Positions 6,648-15,982 are shown, counted from the first letter of the stretch. The stretch: 64,000 nucleotides of DNA from Geothrix sp. SG200 (GCF_022808935.1 NZ_JAKZFR010000001.1:310001-374000), one strand, 5' to 3'. A program made the numbers and translations. Notes: a model not told the origin generated them from the letters alone.

Positions 6648-9131
6648 CTATCCCATCGGCTCCTCATGCCCGCACTTGGGGCAGAGCAGCACCTGAATCG
6701 GATCCTTCCCCCGCGGCTTGCGGGTCTTCTCGCCCATGGTGGGGTTCTTGCAGGCGGGGCAGGTGACGGGGACGGGCTTGTCCCAGGCGGTGAAGTCGCA
6801 CTTGGGGTAGTTCACGCAGCCGTAGAAGACCTTGCCGAAGCGGGTCTTGCGGGGGCTGAGGCCGCCGCCGCACTTGGGGCAGGGGACGGCCAGGATCTCC
6901 TTCTTCACCGTCTTGCAGGTGGGGTAGTCGATGCAGCAGATGAACTCGCCGTAGCGGCCGTGGCGCTTCACGAAGTCCTTGCCGCAGTTGGGGCACTTCT
7001 CGCCGATGGGCTCGTCCGGCGGCACGGGGATGCCCTTGGGATCGGCCTTCACGATGCCCTTGCACTTGGGGTAGTTGGGGCAGGCCCAGAAGGGGCCCCA
7101 CTGGCCCTTGCGCAGGTTCATGGGCGTGGTGCCGCAGAGCGGGCACTCGGGCGCGTCCTCGGGCTCCTCCATCTTCTCGAGGTCCGCCGTGTAGTCGCAC
7201 TTGTCCTTCTCGGCCTCGGCGCTGTAGTTGGTGCAGCCCACGAAGAGCCCGTTGCGGCCGATGCGCTTGAGCAGCATGCCCGGGTGCTTCTTCCGGTCGC
7301 CGCACTTGGGGCACTTCTCGCCCGTGGGCACGCCGGCCTTGAGGTTCTGCATGTCCTGCCCGGCGGCCTGGAGCGCCTTCTCGAAGGGGCCGTAGAAGTC
7401 CGTCATGGCCTTCTTGAAGGTGAGCTGGCCCTCCTCGATGCGGTCGAGGTTGCCCTCCATGCCCGAGGTGTACTTGCTGTCCAGCAGGCGCGGGAAGCCC
7501 TGGATGAGCAGCTCGGTGACCACCATGCCCAGCTCCGTGGGCTTGAAGCGGCCCTCGTGCTTCTTCACGTAGTCCCGGTCCTGGATGGTGCTGATGATGC
7601 TGGCGTAGGTGGAGGGCCGGCCGATGCCGTCCTCCTCCAGCTCCTTCACCAGCGTGGCTTCGTTGAAGCGCGCCGGGGGCTTGGTGAAGGACTGGTCGGC
7701 GTCGAGCTGCTCCAGCTTCAGGGCCTCGCCCAGCTTCAGGGCCGGGAGCTGCTCCTCGTCCTCGTCCTCCTCGCCATCCCGGGTGCCATCCTTGGTGGCG
7801 TCGGCGATGGACTCGGCGTCGCTCTCCGTCTTGTCGGCGCGGTAGACCGCCAGCCAGCCGGGGAAGCGCTCGATCTCGCCCTTGGCCTCGAAGAGGGCCG
7901 TCTCGTTGCCCACTTCCGCTTCCGTCTGCACCACCGTCTCGTCGAAGCGCGCGGCTTCCATCTGCGAGGCCATGGTCCGCCGCCAGATGAGGGCGTAGAG
8001 GCGGAACTGGTCGGGCTCCAGGTGCCCGCGCAGGCTCTCGGGGGTGCGGGCGACGTCCGTGGGGCGGATGGCCTCGTGGGCGTCCTGCGCCCCGGCCTTG
8101 CCCGTGTAGACGCGGGCCTTGGCGGGCAGGTATTCCTTGCCGTATTTCTTCGCGATGAGCTCGCGGGTGGCCTCCACGGCCTCGGGGGCCATGCGGGGCG
8201 AGTCGGTTCTCATGTAGGTGATGAGGCCCACGGGGCCTTCGCCGAAGTCGACGCCTTCATACAGGCGCTGGGCGTTCTGCATGGTGCGGCTGACGCTCAT
8301 CTTGAGCTTCTGGGCCGACTCCTGCTGGAGCTTGGCGGTGGTGAAGGGGGCGGCGGGGTTCCGCTTCTTCTCCTTCGTCTCCAGGCTGGTCACCTTGTAG
8401 GCGGCCTTCTCCAGCTTCGTCTTCAGGTCCTTGGCCTGGGCGGCGTCGGCCACCCGGCGCTTGGCCTCCTTGTTGCCGAGCTGCAGGGCCTCGCCCCCCA
8501 CCTTCACCAGCTTCATCCAGAAGCTGGGCGGCAGCTTGGCGGCGAACTTGCCCTTGAGCACCCAGTACTCGACGGGGTTGAAGGCCTGGATCTCCTTCTC
8601 GCGGTCCACGATGATGCGCACGGCCACGCTCTGGACGCGCCCGGCGCTGAGGCCGCGGCGCACCTTGTCCCAGAGCACCTGGCTCACCTTGTAGCCCACG
8701 AGCCGGTCCAGCACCCGGCGGGCCCGCTGGGCGTCCACGAGCTTCTTATTAATGGAGGTGGGCGCGGCCATGGCCTTCTGGATGCCCGCCGGGGTGATCT
8801 CGTTGAAGAGGACGCGGCTCACGGGCAGGCTCTTGGGCGGCTTGATGGCCTCCAGCAGGTGCCAGCTGATGGCCTCCCCCTCGCGGTCGGGGTCGGTGGC
8901 GAGCACCAGCTCGTCGGCGGTCTTGGCGGCGGCCTTCAGCTCCTTGACCACCTTCTCCTTGGCCGGGCTGATCTCGTATTCCTCCTGGAAGCCGTTCTCG
9001 ATGTCGACCCCCAGCTTGCGCGGGAGGTCCCGGATGTGGCCCACGGAGGCCATGACCTTGTACCCCTTGCCGAGGTATTTGGTGATGGTCTTCGCCTTCG
9101 ACGGGCTTTCGACGATCACGAGTTTGGTCAC
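6648..9131 (-). CDS. topA: DNA topoisomerase I (type IA)
   Basis: This 827-residue enzyme relaxes negative supercoils through a covalent tyrosine intermediate. The N-terminal Toprim domain starts KLVIVESPSKAKT and contains ATDPDREGEAISWHL. The active-site Tyr306 lies in GLITYMRTDS. The core is followed by a long C-terminal array of about five CxxC...C zinc ribbons (about residues 620-827). An acidic insert (GEEDEDEEQ) separates parts of the core. I choose the GTG at 9131 as start: AAGGAG lies 8 bases upstream and the Toprim domain begins immediately. An in-frame TTG at 9185 is less likely. dprA lies upstream in the same direction. Confidence 0.97.
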   Translation of the reverse strand: MTKLVIVESPSKAKTITKYLGKGYKVMASVGHIRDLPRKLGVDIENGFQEEYEISPAKEKVVKELKAAAKTADELVLATDPDREGEAISWHLLEAIKPPKSLPVSRVLFNEITPAGIQKAMAAPTSINKKLVDAQRARRVLDRLVGYKVSQVLWDKVRRGLSAGRVQSVAVRIIVDREKEIQAFNPVEYWVLKGKFAAKLPPSFWMKLVKVGGEALQLGNKEAKRRVADAAQAKDLKTKLEKAAYKVTSLETKEKKRNPAAPFTTAKLQQESAQKLKMSVSRTMQNAQRLYEGVDFGEGPVGLITYMRTDSPRMAPEAVEATRELIAKKYGKEYLPAKARVYTGKAGAQDAHEAIRPTDVARTPESLRGHLEPDQFRLYALIWRRTMASQMEAARFDETVVQTEAEVGNETALFEAKGEIERFPGWLAVYRADKTESDAESIADATKDGTRDGEEDEDEEQLPALKLGEALKLEQLDADQSFTKPPARFNEATLVKELEEDGIGRPSTYASIISTIQDRDYVKKHEGRFKPTELGMVVTELLIQGFPRLLDSKYTSGMEGNLDRIEEGQLTFKKAMTDFYGPFEKALQAAGQDMQNLKAGVPTGEKCPKCGDRKKHPGMLLKRIGRNGLFVGCTNYSAEAEKDKCDYTADLEKMEEPEDAPECPLCGTTPMNLRKGQWGPFWACPNYPKCKGIVKADPKGIPVPPDEPIGEKCPNCGKDFVKRHGRYGEFICCIDYPTCKTVKKEILAVPCPKCGGGLSPRKTRFGKVFYGCVNYPKCDFTAWDKPVPVTCPACKNPTMGEKTRKPRGKDPIQVLLCPKCGHEEPMG

Positions 9132-9279
9132 GGCACTTCTCCTTGGAGGCCAGGCCTCCCATTCACAGCACTTGGACATTCTCAAAAGCCAGGGGGCGCA
9201 GGGCCCGCCCCGGGGCCGCCCGAAAAACGCTGTCCGCCCCGAACGGCCCCTAAGGATGGATCCTGGCCCTGCCGGTTTG

Positions 9280-10137
9280 TCAAGTGCGGGGGGGGAGGCC
9301 CAGGTCCTGCAACAGGCCCTCCGGGGATAGGCAAACCCGTGCAGCGCCTTCCCTTAGTAAAAAGTTCGGACCTTCGGCGGAAGGGTCCTCCGGAGACCCG
9401 GGGCACACCCAGAGGTCCTTGCCCAGGTCCAGGGCGAGGCGGGCGGTGACCATGGACCCGGACTGCCACCGGGCCTCCACCACCAGGACGCCCTCGGACC
9501 AAGCCGCCAGCAGCCAGTTCCGGCGGGGGAAGTGCCACTTCCGGGGCGGGGCCTCGGGCGGGAAGGGGGTGATGATGCCGCCCCCGGCGGCCACCATGCG
9601 GTCCATGAGGGGGGCGTGCTCCGGCGGGTAGGGATGGTCCAGGCCCGAGCCCAGGACGCCCCAGGTGCCCGCGCCGCCCGGGCCCGCGTCCAGCGCCCCC
9701 AGGTGCGCGGCGACATCGATGCCCCGGGCCAGGCCGGAGATCACCGCCACGCCCGCCTCGGCCAGCACCTTGGCCCAGTTCCGGGCGCGGTCCCGACCGT
9801 GCCGGCTGGCCTGGCGGCTGCCCACGATGGCCAGGCTATGACGCCCGCCGGGCACCGGCGGGGGCAGGTTTCCCCGCACCCACAGGGCCACGGGGTAGGG
9901 CAGGGGCGCCAGCAGGGCGTCGGCGCCCTCGTCGCCCGGCAGCAGCAGGCGGGCGCCGCGGTTGAGAGCCTCCTGCCGCCGCCGGGGCAGGCTGGCCTCC
10001 AGGCGGGCCAGGGCCGCGGCCTGGTCGGGCGCCATCGCGGGCTCCGCCCCCGCTTGGACCGCCGCCCAGGCTTCGGCCTTCTGGCGTTCGGGCCAGTCCA
10101 GAACCGTGAAGGCGAGGGCCCAGAGGGCGAGGTCCAT
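9280..10137 (-). CDS. dprA: DNA-processing protein DprA/Smf
   Basis: The product of about 285 residues has the DprA Rossmann-like core. It includes SLAIVGSRQASRHG, VISGLARGIDVAAHLGAL, GSGLDHPYPPEHAPL, and the C-terminal FPPEAPPRKWHFPRRNWLLAAWSEGVLVVEA and SGSMVTARLALDLGKDLWVCPG. DprA binds single-stranded DNA and loads RecA during natural transformation. The winged-helix domain found in some DprA proteins is absent. The ATG at 10137 matches the family N-terminus but lacks a clear ribosome-binding site; an in-frame ATG at 10206 is the alternative. It precedes topA on the same strand, a common pairing. Confidence 0.93.
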   Translation of the reverse strand: MDLALWALAFTVLDWPERQKAEAWAAVQAGAEPAMAPDQAAALARLEASLPRRRQEALNRGARLLLPGDEGADALLAPLPYPVALWVRGNLPPPVPGGRHSLAIVGSRQASRHGRDRARNWAKVLAEAGVAVISGLARGIDVAAHLGALDAGPGGAGTWGVLGSGLDHPYPPEHAPLMDRMVAAGGGIITPFPPEAPPRKWHFPRRNWLLAAWSEGVLVVEARWQSGSMVTARLALDLGKDLWVCPGSPEDPSAEGPNFLLREGAARVCLSPEGLLQDLGLPPRT

Positions 10138-10269
10138 GGGATTCCAGGTCGTGGAGGCTATCCTGGATGCGGCGGGGCGCGCGGCGCAAGCCCTTTCCCC
10201 TTGCATTTCCCAGACATCCGATTACACTGAGTCTCTTGGCTATTTCCCTTTCTGGCCCGTGAGGTTCCC

Positions 10270-10461
10270 ATGTCCCGTCAGTGCGAAGTCTGTGGCAAGA
10301 AGCCCCAGTTCGGGAACAACGTCTCCCATTCCAACAACGTCACCAAGCGCCGCTGGAATCCGAACATCCAGCGCGTGCGCGCCCTGGTGGGCGGCGCCCC
10401 CAAGCGCCTGCGCGTCTGCACCTCCTGCATCCAGGCCGGCAAGGTCCTGAAGGCGGTCTAG
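10270..10461 (+). CDS. rpmB: 50S ribosomal protein L28
   Basis: This 63-residue large-subunit ribosomal protein has the L28 hallmarks [20 protein letters not shown] and [13 protein letters not shown]. It is the zinc-binding (C+) form, with Cys5/Cys8 paired with Cys50/Cys53. The ATG at 10270 follows GAGG at 10261-10264. It is followed by a strong hairpin at 10471-10514 and is divergent from dprA. Confidence 0.97.
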   Translation: MSRQCEVCGKKPQFGNNVSHSNNVTKRRWNPNIQRVRALVGGAPKRLRVCTSCIQAGKVLKAV

Positions 10462-10470
10462 GGCTTTTCT

Positions 10471-10514
10471 CCATACGCGAAGCGGCGGCCGGACGGCCGC
10501 CGCTTCGCGTATGG
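10471..10514 (+). terminator. Long perfect hairpin after rpmB
   Basis: There is a perfect 20-bp stem, CCATACGCGAAGCGGCGGCC with its complement, closed by a GGAC loop. It begins 9 bases after the rpmB stop codon. There is no T-run after the stem, so intrinsic termination is not certain; it could also be an mRNA-stabilising structure between rpmB and tsaB. Confidence 0.65.
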
Positions 10515-10569
10515 GCGCGGCGCGCCGGTTCGAGCGCTTGGGCACGGCGCGCCTGTCAGACTGGATTCC

Positions 10570-11280
10570 ATGCTGCTCGCCCTCGACACCACCACGGAAA
10601 TCCTGCACCTGGCGCTGATCCGGGGGGACCGCGCGTGGACGCGGCGGGTGGTCTCGGGTGTGGGACGGGGGCACAGCGAGCGCCTGATCCCCACGCTGGA
10701 CGAGCTCATGGCCGAGGCCGGCGCCGCCCCGCGCGACCTCACGGGCGTGGCCGCCTGCCTGGGGCCCGGGGGCTTCACCAGCCTGCGCATCGGCGTGGCC
10801 ACGGCCGAGGGCTTCGGCCTCACGGGCCTGCCCACCTGGGGCTTCTCCGCCTTCGCGCTGCGGGCGGAAGCGCTGCGCCAAGCGGGGGAAGTAGCGGGCG
10901 TGGCCGGGCCGGTCTGGATCCTCCTGGACGGCCAGCGGGGCGAAGCCTTCCATCAGCGCTGGGGCGCGGACGGCCCCACGGAACCCGCCGCCAAGCATGC
11001 CCTGGCGGACCTGCCCGGGCGCGTGGGCGAGGAGGCCTGGTGGGCGCCGGAGGCCTTCGCGCCCAAGGTGGCGGCCGTGCTGCCGGACCACCGCATCGCG
11101 CTGGCCGACGAGGGCGCGGCCACGCTGGCGGGCCTGGTGGCGCTGGCGCGGCGGGTGGCCCAGGGCACGCCGGAAGCGCCCCTCAAGCCCTTCTACCTGC
11201 GGGAGACCGACGCGGAGGTCAACTTCCCCCACGCCGCCGCCCACCTGCCGGAGGCCCTGCGGAAGGGCGTGGCGCGATGA
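10570..11280 (+). CDS. tsaB: tRNA threonylcarbamoyladenosine biosynthesis protein TsaB
   Basis: This 236-residue protein is the ASKHA-fold TsaB partner of TsaD/TsaE, needed for the t6A modification at position 37 of ANN-decoding tRNAs. It has the family N-terminus LLALDTTTEILHLAL, a GHSERLIPTLDELM segment, and the conserved GPGGFTSLRIGVATAEGF. The C-terminal end carries the typical PFYLRE motif. The stop codon overlaps the rimI start (ATGA), so the two genes are translationally coupled. Confidence 0.95.
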   Translation: MLLALDTTTEILHLALIRGDRAWTRRVVSGVGRGHSERLIPTLDELMAEAGAAPRDLTGVAACLGPGGFTSLRIGVATAEGFGLTGLPTWGFSAFALRAEALRQAGEVAGVAGPVWILLDGQRGEAFHQRWGADGPTEPAAKHALADLPGRVGEEAWWAPEAFAPKVAAVLPDHRIALADEGAATLAGLVALARRVAQGTPEAPLKPFYLRETDAEVNFPHAAAHLPEALRKGVAR

Positions 11281-11699
11281 CCCGGCCCCACGCGGTCCAC
11301 CGGCTGCTGGAGGGGGCCGCGCTGCCGCCCTGGGTGGTGGCCCTGGACCGCGAGGCCTTCGGGGAGCCCTGGGGCGACCTGGCCGGCCACGAGGCCCTGT
11401 GGACGGTGCCGGAGGTGGGCTTCGCCCTGTGGTCGCGGGCGCCCCGGGCGGGGGAGGCCGAGCTGGTGCGGATCGCGGTGGCCCCGGCGGCCCGGGGCCG
11501 CGGCCTGGGCCGGGCCCTGCTGCTGGCCAGCCAGCGGGAGCTGGCGGCGGACGGGATGGACCGGCTGTACCTGGAGGTGCGCCCCTCGAACGAGGCCGCC
11601 GTGCGGCTTTACGAGGCCTGCGGCTGGTCGCCCTGCGGCCGGCGCCCCCGCTACTACGCCGACGGCGAGGACGCGCTGCTGTACCAGCGCCTGGGCTGA
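11277..11699 (+). CDS. rimI: GNAT N-acetyltransferase, RimI-like
   Basis: This 140-residue GNAT-family acetyltransferase has the acetyl-CoA-binding motif VRIAVAPAARGRGLGRALLLAS and the motif-B segment YLEVRPSNEAAVRLYEACGWSPCGRRPRYY. The latter is diagnostic for RimI, which acetylates the N-terminus of ribosomal protein S18. The start overlaps the tsaB stop by ATGA; tsaB-rimI is a frequent bacterial pair. The protein is slightly short at the N-terminus relative to some homologues. Confidence 0.9.
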   Translation: MTRPHAVHRLLEGAALPPWVVALDREAFGEPWGDLAGHEALWTVPEVGFALWSRAPRAGEAELVRIAVAPAARGRGLGRALLLASQRELAADGMDRLYLEVRPSNEAAVRLYEACGWSPCGRRPRYYADGEDALLYQRLG

Positions 11700-11807
11700 G
11701 CCGGGCCACCGGAACCGCAGGCCGGCGGAATGGGAGGGAACAAAGCGTCCCCTCGTGCATCCCTTCCTGTGAGCCGCCGAATCCGGCGGACTCACCTGGG
11801 AGAAGCC

Positions 11808-12290
11808 ATGAAGATCACTCGAACCCCACTCGCCCTGCTGGCGCTTGCCGCGTTCGCCCCTGCCTTCGCCGGGGGCGCAGGCTCCATGCACTCGATGCAC
11901 TCGATGCACGCCGATGCCCCCTCAGCCTGCCAGATGGCCTCCTGCACCATGAAGATGGATATGGCGCACATGGATATGGCGCACATGCGAATGGCGAAGG
12001 CCGCCCACGACGCGCCCGCCCCGGAGGCGACCGGCTCCTGGTACCTGCCGACCTGGGAGGAGGCGAAGGCCGCGACGAACGGCATGATGGCCTGCGATGA
12101 GGTGCAGAGCCCCGCGGCCCCGGCCGTGACGGCCCCCACCGCCTGGTACCTGCCCACCTGGGAGGATGCCGCCGCCACGGCGGCGAATCCCATGGCCTGC
12201 TGCGAGACAGCCTGCCCCATGAACCAGGCCAGCCACGCCCAGCCCGCTCCGTCCGAGAAGCCCGCCGAGTCCTGGTACTTGCCGTCCTGA
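11808..12290 (+). CDS. Exported Met/His/Cys-rich protein with WYLP repeats (unknown family)
   Basis: I do not recognise this 160-residue protein. Residues 1-21 form a clean signal peptide ending AFA. The next stretch (25-67) is packed with Met and His in short repeats (SMHSMHSMH, then MDMAHMDMAHMRMA), with Cys41 and Cys46. Three copies of a W-Y-L-P motif follow, at 78-81, 113-116 and 156-159; the first two read WYLPTWE. Each of the first two is followed by a Met/Cys cluster (MMAC; MACCETACPM). The composition suggests periplasmic binding of copper or another soft metal, supported by the downstream sigma factor and Cu+ ATPase. The ATG at 11808 has GGGAGA upstream. Confidence 0.8.
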   Translation: MKITRTPLALLALAAFAPAFAGGAGSMHSMHSMHADAPSACQMASCTMKMDMAHMDMAHMRMAKAAHDAPAPEATGSWYLPTWEEAKAATNGMMACDEVQSPAAPAVTAPTAWYLPTWEDAAATAANPMACCETACPMNQASHAQPAPSEKPAESWYLPS

Positions 12291-12408
12291 TCCGTCCTGT
12301 GGTCTGGTGGAGTGGCCCACCGCGCCCCGGTCCCGGCCGGTTCGTCCGGATGCCGCGCGGGGTGGTCGCCACGGTCGGGCGCGTCGAGGACGGCATGCAG
12401 GACATCCA

Positions 12409-12921
12409 TTGGACCTGACATCTGAATCCCTGGTGGAGGGGCATCTTGACGCGGTGTACGCCTACGCCCGGGCGAAGCTCCGCCAGGAGGACCTCGCCCG
12501 GGAGCTCGTCCAGCGGACCTTTCTCAAGGCCTTCGAGAAGCTGGGCCAGCTGCGGGACGCCCTGGCGGCCCGCGGCTGGCTGCTGTCCATCCTCCGCCAC
12601 GAGATCGCCATGGAGTTCAGGGCCAGCGCCCGGTTCGAAGTCTGGGACGACGAGGCCTTCGAGAACCTGCCGGGCCCCGAGGTGGACGAGGCCGTGGATC
12701 CGTCGCTGCTCGCGGCGCTGCCCGGCGCCCTCGACCGGCTTCCCGAGGCGGCCCGCTCCATCCTGCTCCTGCGCTTCCAGCAGGAGCTCTCCTACGAGCA
12801 GATCGGTGGCCTCCTGGACCTTCCCCTGGGCACCGTCCAGAGCCGGATCCACCGGGCCAAGGCGGCCCTGAAGGCCGCCATGGCAGAGGAAGGGCGCCCC
12901 GTGAAAGGAGGTGCGGTATGA
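12409..12921 (+). CDS. ECF-type RNA polymerase sigma factor
   Basis: The roughly 170-residue protein has sigma-70 region 2 (HLDAVYAYARAKLRQEDLARELVQRTFLKAFEKL) and region 4 (LDRLPEAARSILLLRFQQELSYEQIGGLLDLPLGTVQSRIHRAKAALKAAM). These are separated by a short acidic linker, as in extracytoplasmic-function sigma factors. The start is uncertain: I use the TTG at 12409, just after an AGGA, because the frame upstream to 12307 is not protein-like. Its stop overlaps the start of the next gene (ATGA), which has the size and topology of an anti-sigma factor. It probably controls the neighbouring metal-stress genes. Confidence 0.88.
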   Translation: MDLTSESLVEGHLDAVYAYARAKLRQEDLARELVQRTFLKAFEKLGQLRDALAARGWLLSILRHEIAMEFRASARFEVWDDEAFENLPGPEVDEAVDPSLLAALPGALDRLPEAARSILLLRFQQELSYEQIGGLLDLPLGTVQSRIHRAKAALKAAMAEEGRPVKGGAV

Positions 12922-13526
12922 CCCGGAACATGACCTCGACCCCTGGGTTCGACCAGCAGCTCAAGGACACCCTGCGCCCCGGCGCCGCCCCCGACGATCT
13001 TCGGCGCAGCCTGCTGCTCGGGGCCGGAACGCGGCGTTCGCGCTGGACCTGGCCGGCCCTGGGGATCGCCGCCCTGCTGATGGTCCTCCTGGGCGGGGGA
13101 ACCTGGGGGTGGATGGCCCTCGGGCGCGGCCAGGAAGGCTCGCGGCTCGCCCGGGCCTCGATCCAGCAGTACATGGAGGGCCCGCGCATGGAGTTCACCG
13201 CGGGGGCCTCCGGCCCGGATTCCGGGGAGCAGGGCCGGCGATGGTCCGCCCAGGCCGCCGGATTCTCCGCCGCACTGCCGAAGTGCCTGGCCGGGCAGGC
13301 CATGAAGGGGGGCTGCGTGTGCGACATGGAGGCCTGCCGCGCCGTCTGCTACTACCTCCAGGACGGCCGGGCCATCTACGTCTTCGACCGCACCCTCCAG
13401 GGCCTGCCCTTCGATTCGGACCAGCCCCGCCGGATCGCTTCCGAGGGACACCGGGCCCAGGCCTGGAACGAGAACGGCCGGGCCTATGTCCTCGTCGAGC
13501 CGCCGGGATGGGGCGGGCAGAGCTGA
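12918..13526 (+). CDS. Single-pass membrane protein, probable anti-sigma factor with Cys-rich periplasmic domain
   Basis: The protein has 202 residues. An N-terminal cytoplasmic segment (1-42) with DDLRRSLLLGA could bind the sigma factor; a membrane span follows at about 45-68, then a periplasmic domain. That domain carries five cysteines close together (Cys123, 133, 135, 140, 144), a plausible metal or redox sensor. The ATG overlaps the sigma stop codon and has AAAGGAGG upstream. I see no zinc-finger ZAS motif, so the anti-sigma role rests on position and topology. Together with the upstream WYLP-repeat protein and downstream copA, copper sensing is a reasonable inference. Confidence 0.75.
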   Translation: MTRNMTSTPGFDQQLKDTLRPGAAPDDLRRSLLLGAGTRRSRWTWPALGIAALLMVLLGGGTWGWMALGRGQEGSRLARASIQQYMEGPRMEFTAGASGPDSGEQGRRWSAQAAGFSAALPKCLAGQAMKGGCVCDMEACRAVCYYLQDGRAIYVFDRTLQGLPFDSDQPRRIASEGHRAQAWNENGRAYVLVEPPGWGGQS

Positions 13527-13618
13527 GCGGGCCGCGCGAGGGGCTCCCGGAACCGGCGGCGGCTGGGAGTCCTGAAACGGGATAGAGTGCCCTGGATCGC
13601 TTGCCGCGGGAGACACCC

Positions 13619-15907
13619 ATGCCTCACGACCACGGGCACCATCCTTCCGCCCGGCCCGAAGCCGCCCCGGCAGCGCCTTCCGGGCCGTGGTACGTCTGCC
13701 CCATGCATCCCGACATCCGCCGGGACCGGCCCGGCGCTTGCCCCACGTGCGGCATGGCGCTGGAGCCCGAGGCTCCGATGCAGGCCGCGGCAACGGAGTA
13801 CGTCTGTCCCATGCACCCGGAGGTGGTGCGGGACCGGCCCGGCGCCTGCCCGATCTGCGGGATGGCGCTGGAGCCCCGCGCCGCAGCCATGGAGGATGAG
13901 CCGAATCCCGAGCTGGCCGACATGAGCCGGCGCTTCTGGACCGGCGCGGCCCTGACGCTTCCCGTGTTCCTCATGGCCATGTCCGACCTGGTCCCGGGCG
14001 ACCCCTTGCGCGCCCGCCTCGGCGCGGCCGCCTTCACCTGGATCCAGCTGGCGCTGGCGACGCCGGTGGTGCTCTGGGCGGGCTGGCCCTTCTTCGAGCG
14101 CGGCTGGGCCTCGGTCCGGAACCGCTCCCTGAACATGTTCACGCTGATCGCCCTGGGCACGGGCGTGGCCTACGTGTACAGCCTGTTCGCGGCCCTGTTC
14201 CCGGGGGCGCTGCCCCACAGCTTCCGGGGACACGGCGGCACGGTCCCCGTGTACTTCGAAGCCGCCGCGGTCATCGTCACCCTGGTGCTGCTGGGGCAGG
14301 TGCTGGAGCTGAAGGCCCGCAGCGCGACGTCGAGCGCCATCAAGGCGCTGCTGGGGCTCGCCCCCCGGACCGCGCGGCGGGTGGAGGCCGACGGCGCCGA
14401 GCGCGATGTGCTCCTGGCGGAGGTCCAGGTGGGGGACCGCCTGCGGGTGCGCCCCGGCGAGAAGGTGCCCGTGGACGGCGTGGTGCTGGAAGGCGCGAGC
14501 GCCGTGGACGAATCCATGGTCACCGGCGAATCCATCCCCACCGAGAAGGCCCCCGCCTCGAAGGTGATCGGAGGCACCCTCAACGGGACCGGCGGGCTGC
14601 TCATCCGCGCCGAGCGCGTGGGCCGCGACACGCTGCTCGCCCAGATCGTGCAGCAGGTGAGCGAGGCCCAGCGCAGCCGCGCCCCCATCCAGCGCCTGGC
14701 GGACCAGGTGGCCGCCTGGTTCGTCCCCGCCGTGGTGGTCGCCGCCGCGGCGACGGCCCTGGTCTGGGCCCTCCGGGGGCCCGAGCCCCGCCTGGCCTAC
14801 GCCCTGCTCAACGCCGTGGCGGTGCTCATCATCGCCTGCCCCTGCGCCCTGGGGCTCGCCACGCCCATGTCCATCATGGTGGGGGCCGGTGCCGGCGCCC
14901 GCGCGGGGGTGCTGATCCGCGACGCCGAGGCCCTGGAGGCCATGGAGAAGGTGGACACGCTCCTGGTGGACAAAACCGGCACGCTCACCGAAGGCAGGCC
15001 CCGCCTGGCGTCGGTGGCGCCGGTCGAGGGCCAGGACGAAGCCACCCTGCTGCGCCTGGCCGCGGCCCTGGAGCGCGGCAGCGAGCACCCGCTCGCCGCC
15101 GCCATCGTCGCGGGGGCCGAGGCCCGGCAGCTGGTCCTGCCCCCGGCGGACGGCTTCCAGTCCGTCACGGGCCTGGGCGTGACGGGCACCGTCGAAGGCC
15201 GCGCGGTGCTCCTGGGCAATGCGGGGCTGCTCCGCGACCGCGGCATCGCCACCGAAGCCCTGGAGGCGAAAGCCGAGGCGCTGCGGCGCGAGGGCCAGAC
15301 CGTGATGCTCGTGGCCCTGGACGGCCGCCCGGCGGGCCTCATCGGCGTGGCGGACCCCATCAAGGCGAGCACGCCGGAGGCCCTGGCCCAGCTGCGGAAG
15401 GAGGGCCTCCGCATCGTCATGCTGACGGGCGACAGCCGGGCCACGGCGGCGGCCGTGGCGGCGCGCCTCGGGCTTGAGGACTTCGAGGCGGAGATCCTTC
15501 CCCAGGGCAAGGGGGATGTGGTCAGGCGGCTCCAGGCCGAGGGCCGCGTCGTCGCCATGGCGGGCGACGGGGTGAACGATGCGCCGGCGCTGGCGCTGGC
15601 CCAGGTGGGCATCGCCATGGGCACGGGCACGGACATCGCCATGCAGAGCTCCGGCATCACCCTGGTGAAGGGCGACCTGCGCGGCATCCTGCGGGCGATC
15701 CGCCTGAGCCGGGCCACCCTGGGCAACATCCGCCAGAACCTGTTCCTGGCCTTCATCTACAACGTGATCGGAATCCCCCTGGCCGCGGGCGTGCTGTACC
15801 CGGTCTTCGGGCTGCTGCTGAGCCCCATGATCGCCAGCGCCGCCATGAGCCTGTCCTCGGTGTCGGTCATCGGGAACGCGCTGCGGCTGCGGTCGGTGAA
15901 GCTGTAG
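13619..15907 (+). CDS. copA: Copper-translocating P-type ATPase (P1B)
   Basis: This is a 762-residue inner-membrane Cu+ exporter. In place of a classical HMA domain, the N-terminus has a His-rich stretch (PHDHGHH) and two tandem short metal-binding modules, each starting YVCPMHP and ending CPxCGMALEP. The core shows VTGES, the transmembrane metal site Cys407-Pro-Cys409, phosphorylated Asp451 in DKTGTLT, the P1B-specific SEHPLA, and [12 protein letters not shown] choose the ATG at 13619 (GGGAGA upstream) over the in-frame TTG at 13601. Its position after a sigma/anti-sigma pair suggests stress-induced expression. Confidence 0.95.
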   Translation: MPHDHGHHPSARPEAAPAAPSGPWYVCPMHPDIRRDRPGACPTCGMALEPEAPMQAAATEYVCPMHPEVVRDRPGACPICGMALEPRAAAMEDEPNPELADMSRRFWTGAALTLPVFLMAMSDLVPGDPLRARLGAAAFTWIQLALATPVVLWAGWPFFERGWASVRNRSLNMFTLIALGTGVAYVYSLFAALFPGALPHSFRGHGGTVPVYFEAAAVIVTLVLLGQVLELKARSATSSAIKALLGLAPRTARRVEADGAERDVLLAEVQVGDRLRVRPGEKVPVDGVVLEGASAVDESMVTGESIPTEKAPASKVIGGTLNGTGGLLIRAERVGRDTLLAQIVQQVSEAQRSRAPIQRLADQVAAWFVPAVVVAAAATALVWALRGPEPRLAYALLNAVAVLIIACPCALGLATPMSIMVGAGAGARAGVLIRDAEALEAMEKVDTLLVDKTGTLTEGRPRLASVAPVEGQDEATLLRLAAALERGSEHPLAAAIVAGAEARQLVLPPADGFQSVTGLGVTGTVEGRAVLLGNAGLLRDRGIATEALEAKAEALRREGQTVMLVALDGRPAGLIGVADPIKASTPEALAQLRKEGLRIVMLTGDSRATAAAVAARLGLEDFEAEILPQGKGDVVRRLQAEGRVVAMAGDGVNDAPALALAQVGIAMGTGTDIAMQSSGITLVKGDLRGILRAIRLSRATLGNIRQNLFLAFIYNVIGIPLAAGVLYPVFGLLLSPMIASAAMSLSSVSVIGNALRLRSVKL

Positions 15908-15982
15908 GGGGGTGCGGAGCCCACGTGCTGGTTGTGCTGAGAAGGGGACTCAGTCATCCGCAAAATTGTTGACCCATGGGTA

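Noticed and set aside
6666-9449. Long plus-strand reading frame (over 900 codons) opposite topA
   Set aside because: It is antisense to a certain topA; its residues are low-complexity (Gly, Leu, Ala, His), as expected from GC-rich shadow frames.
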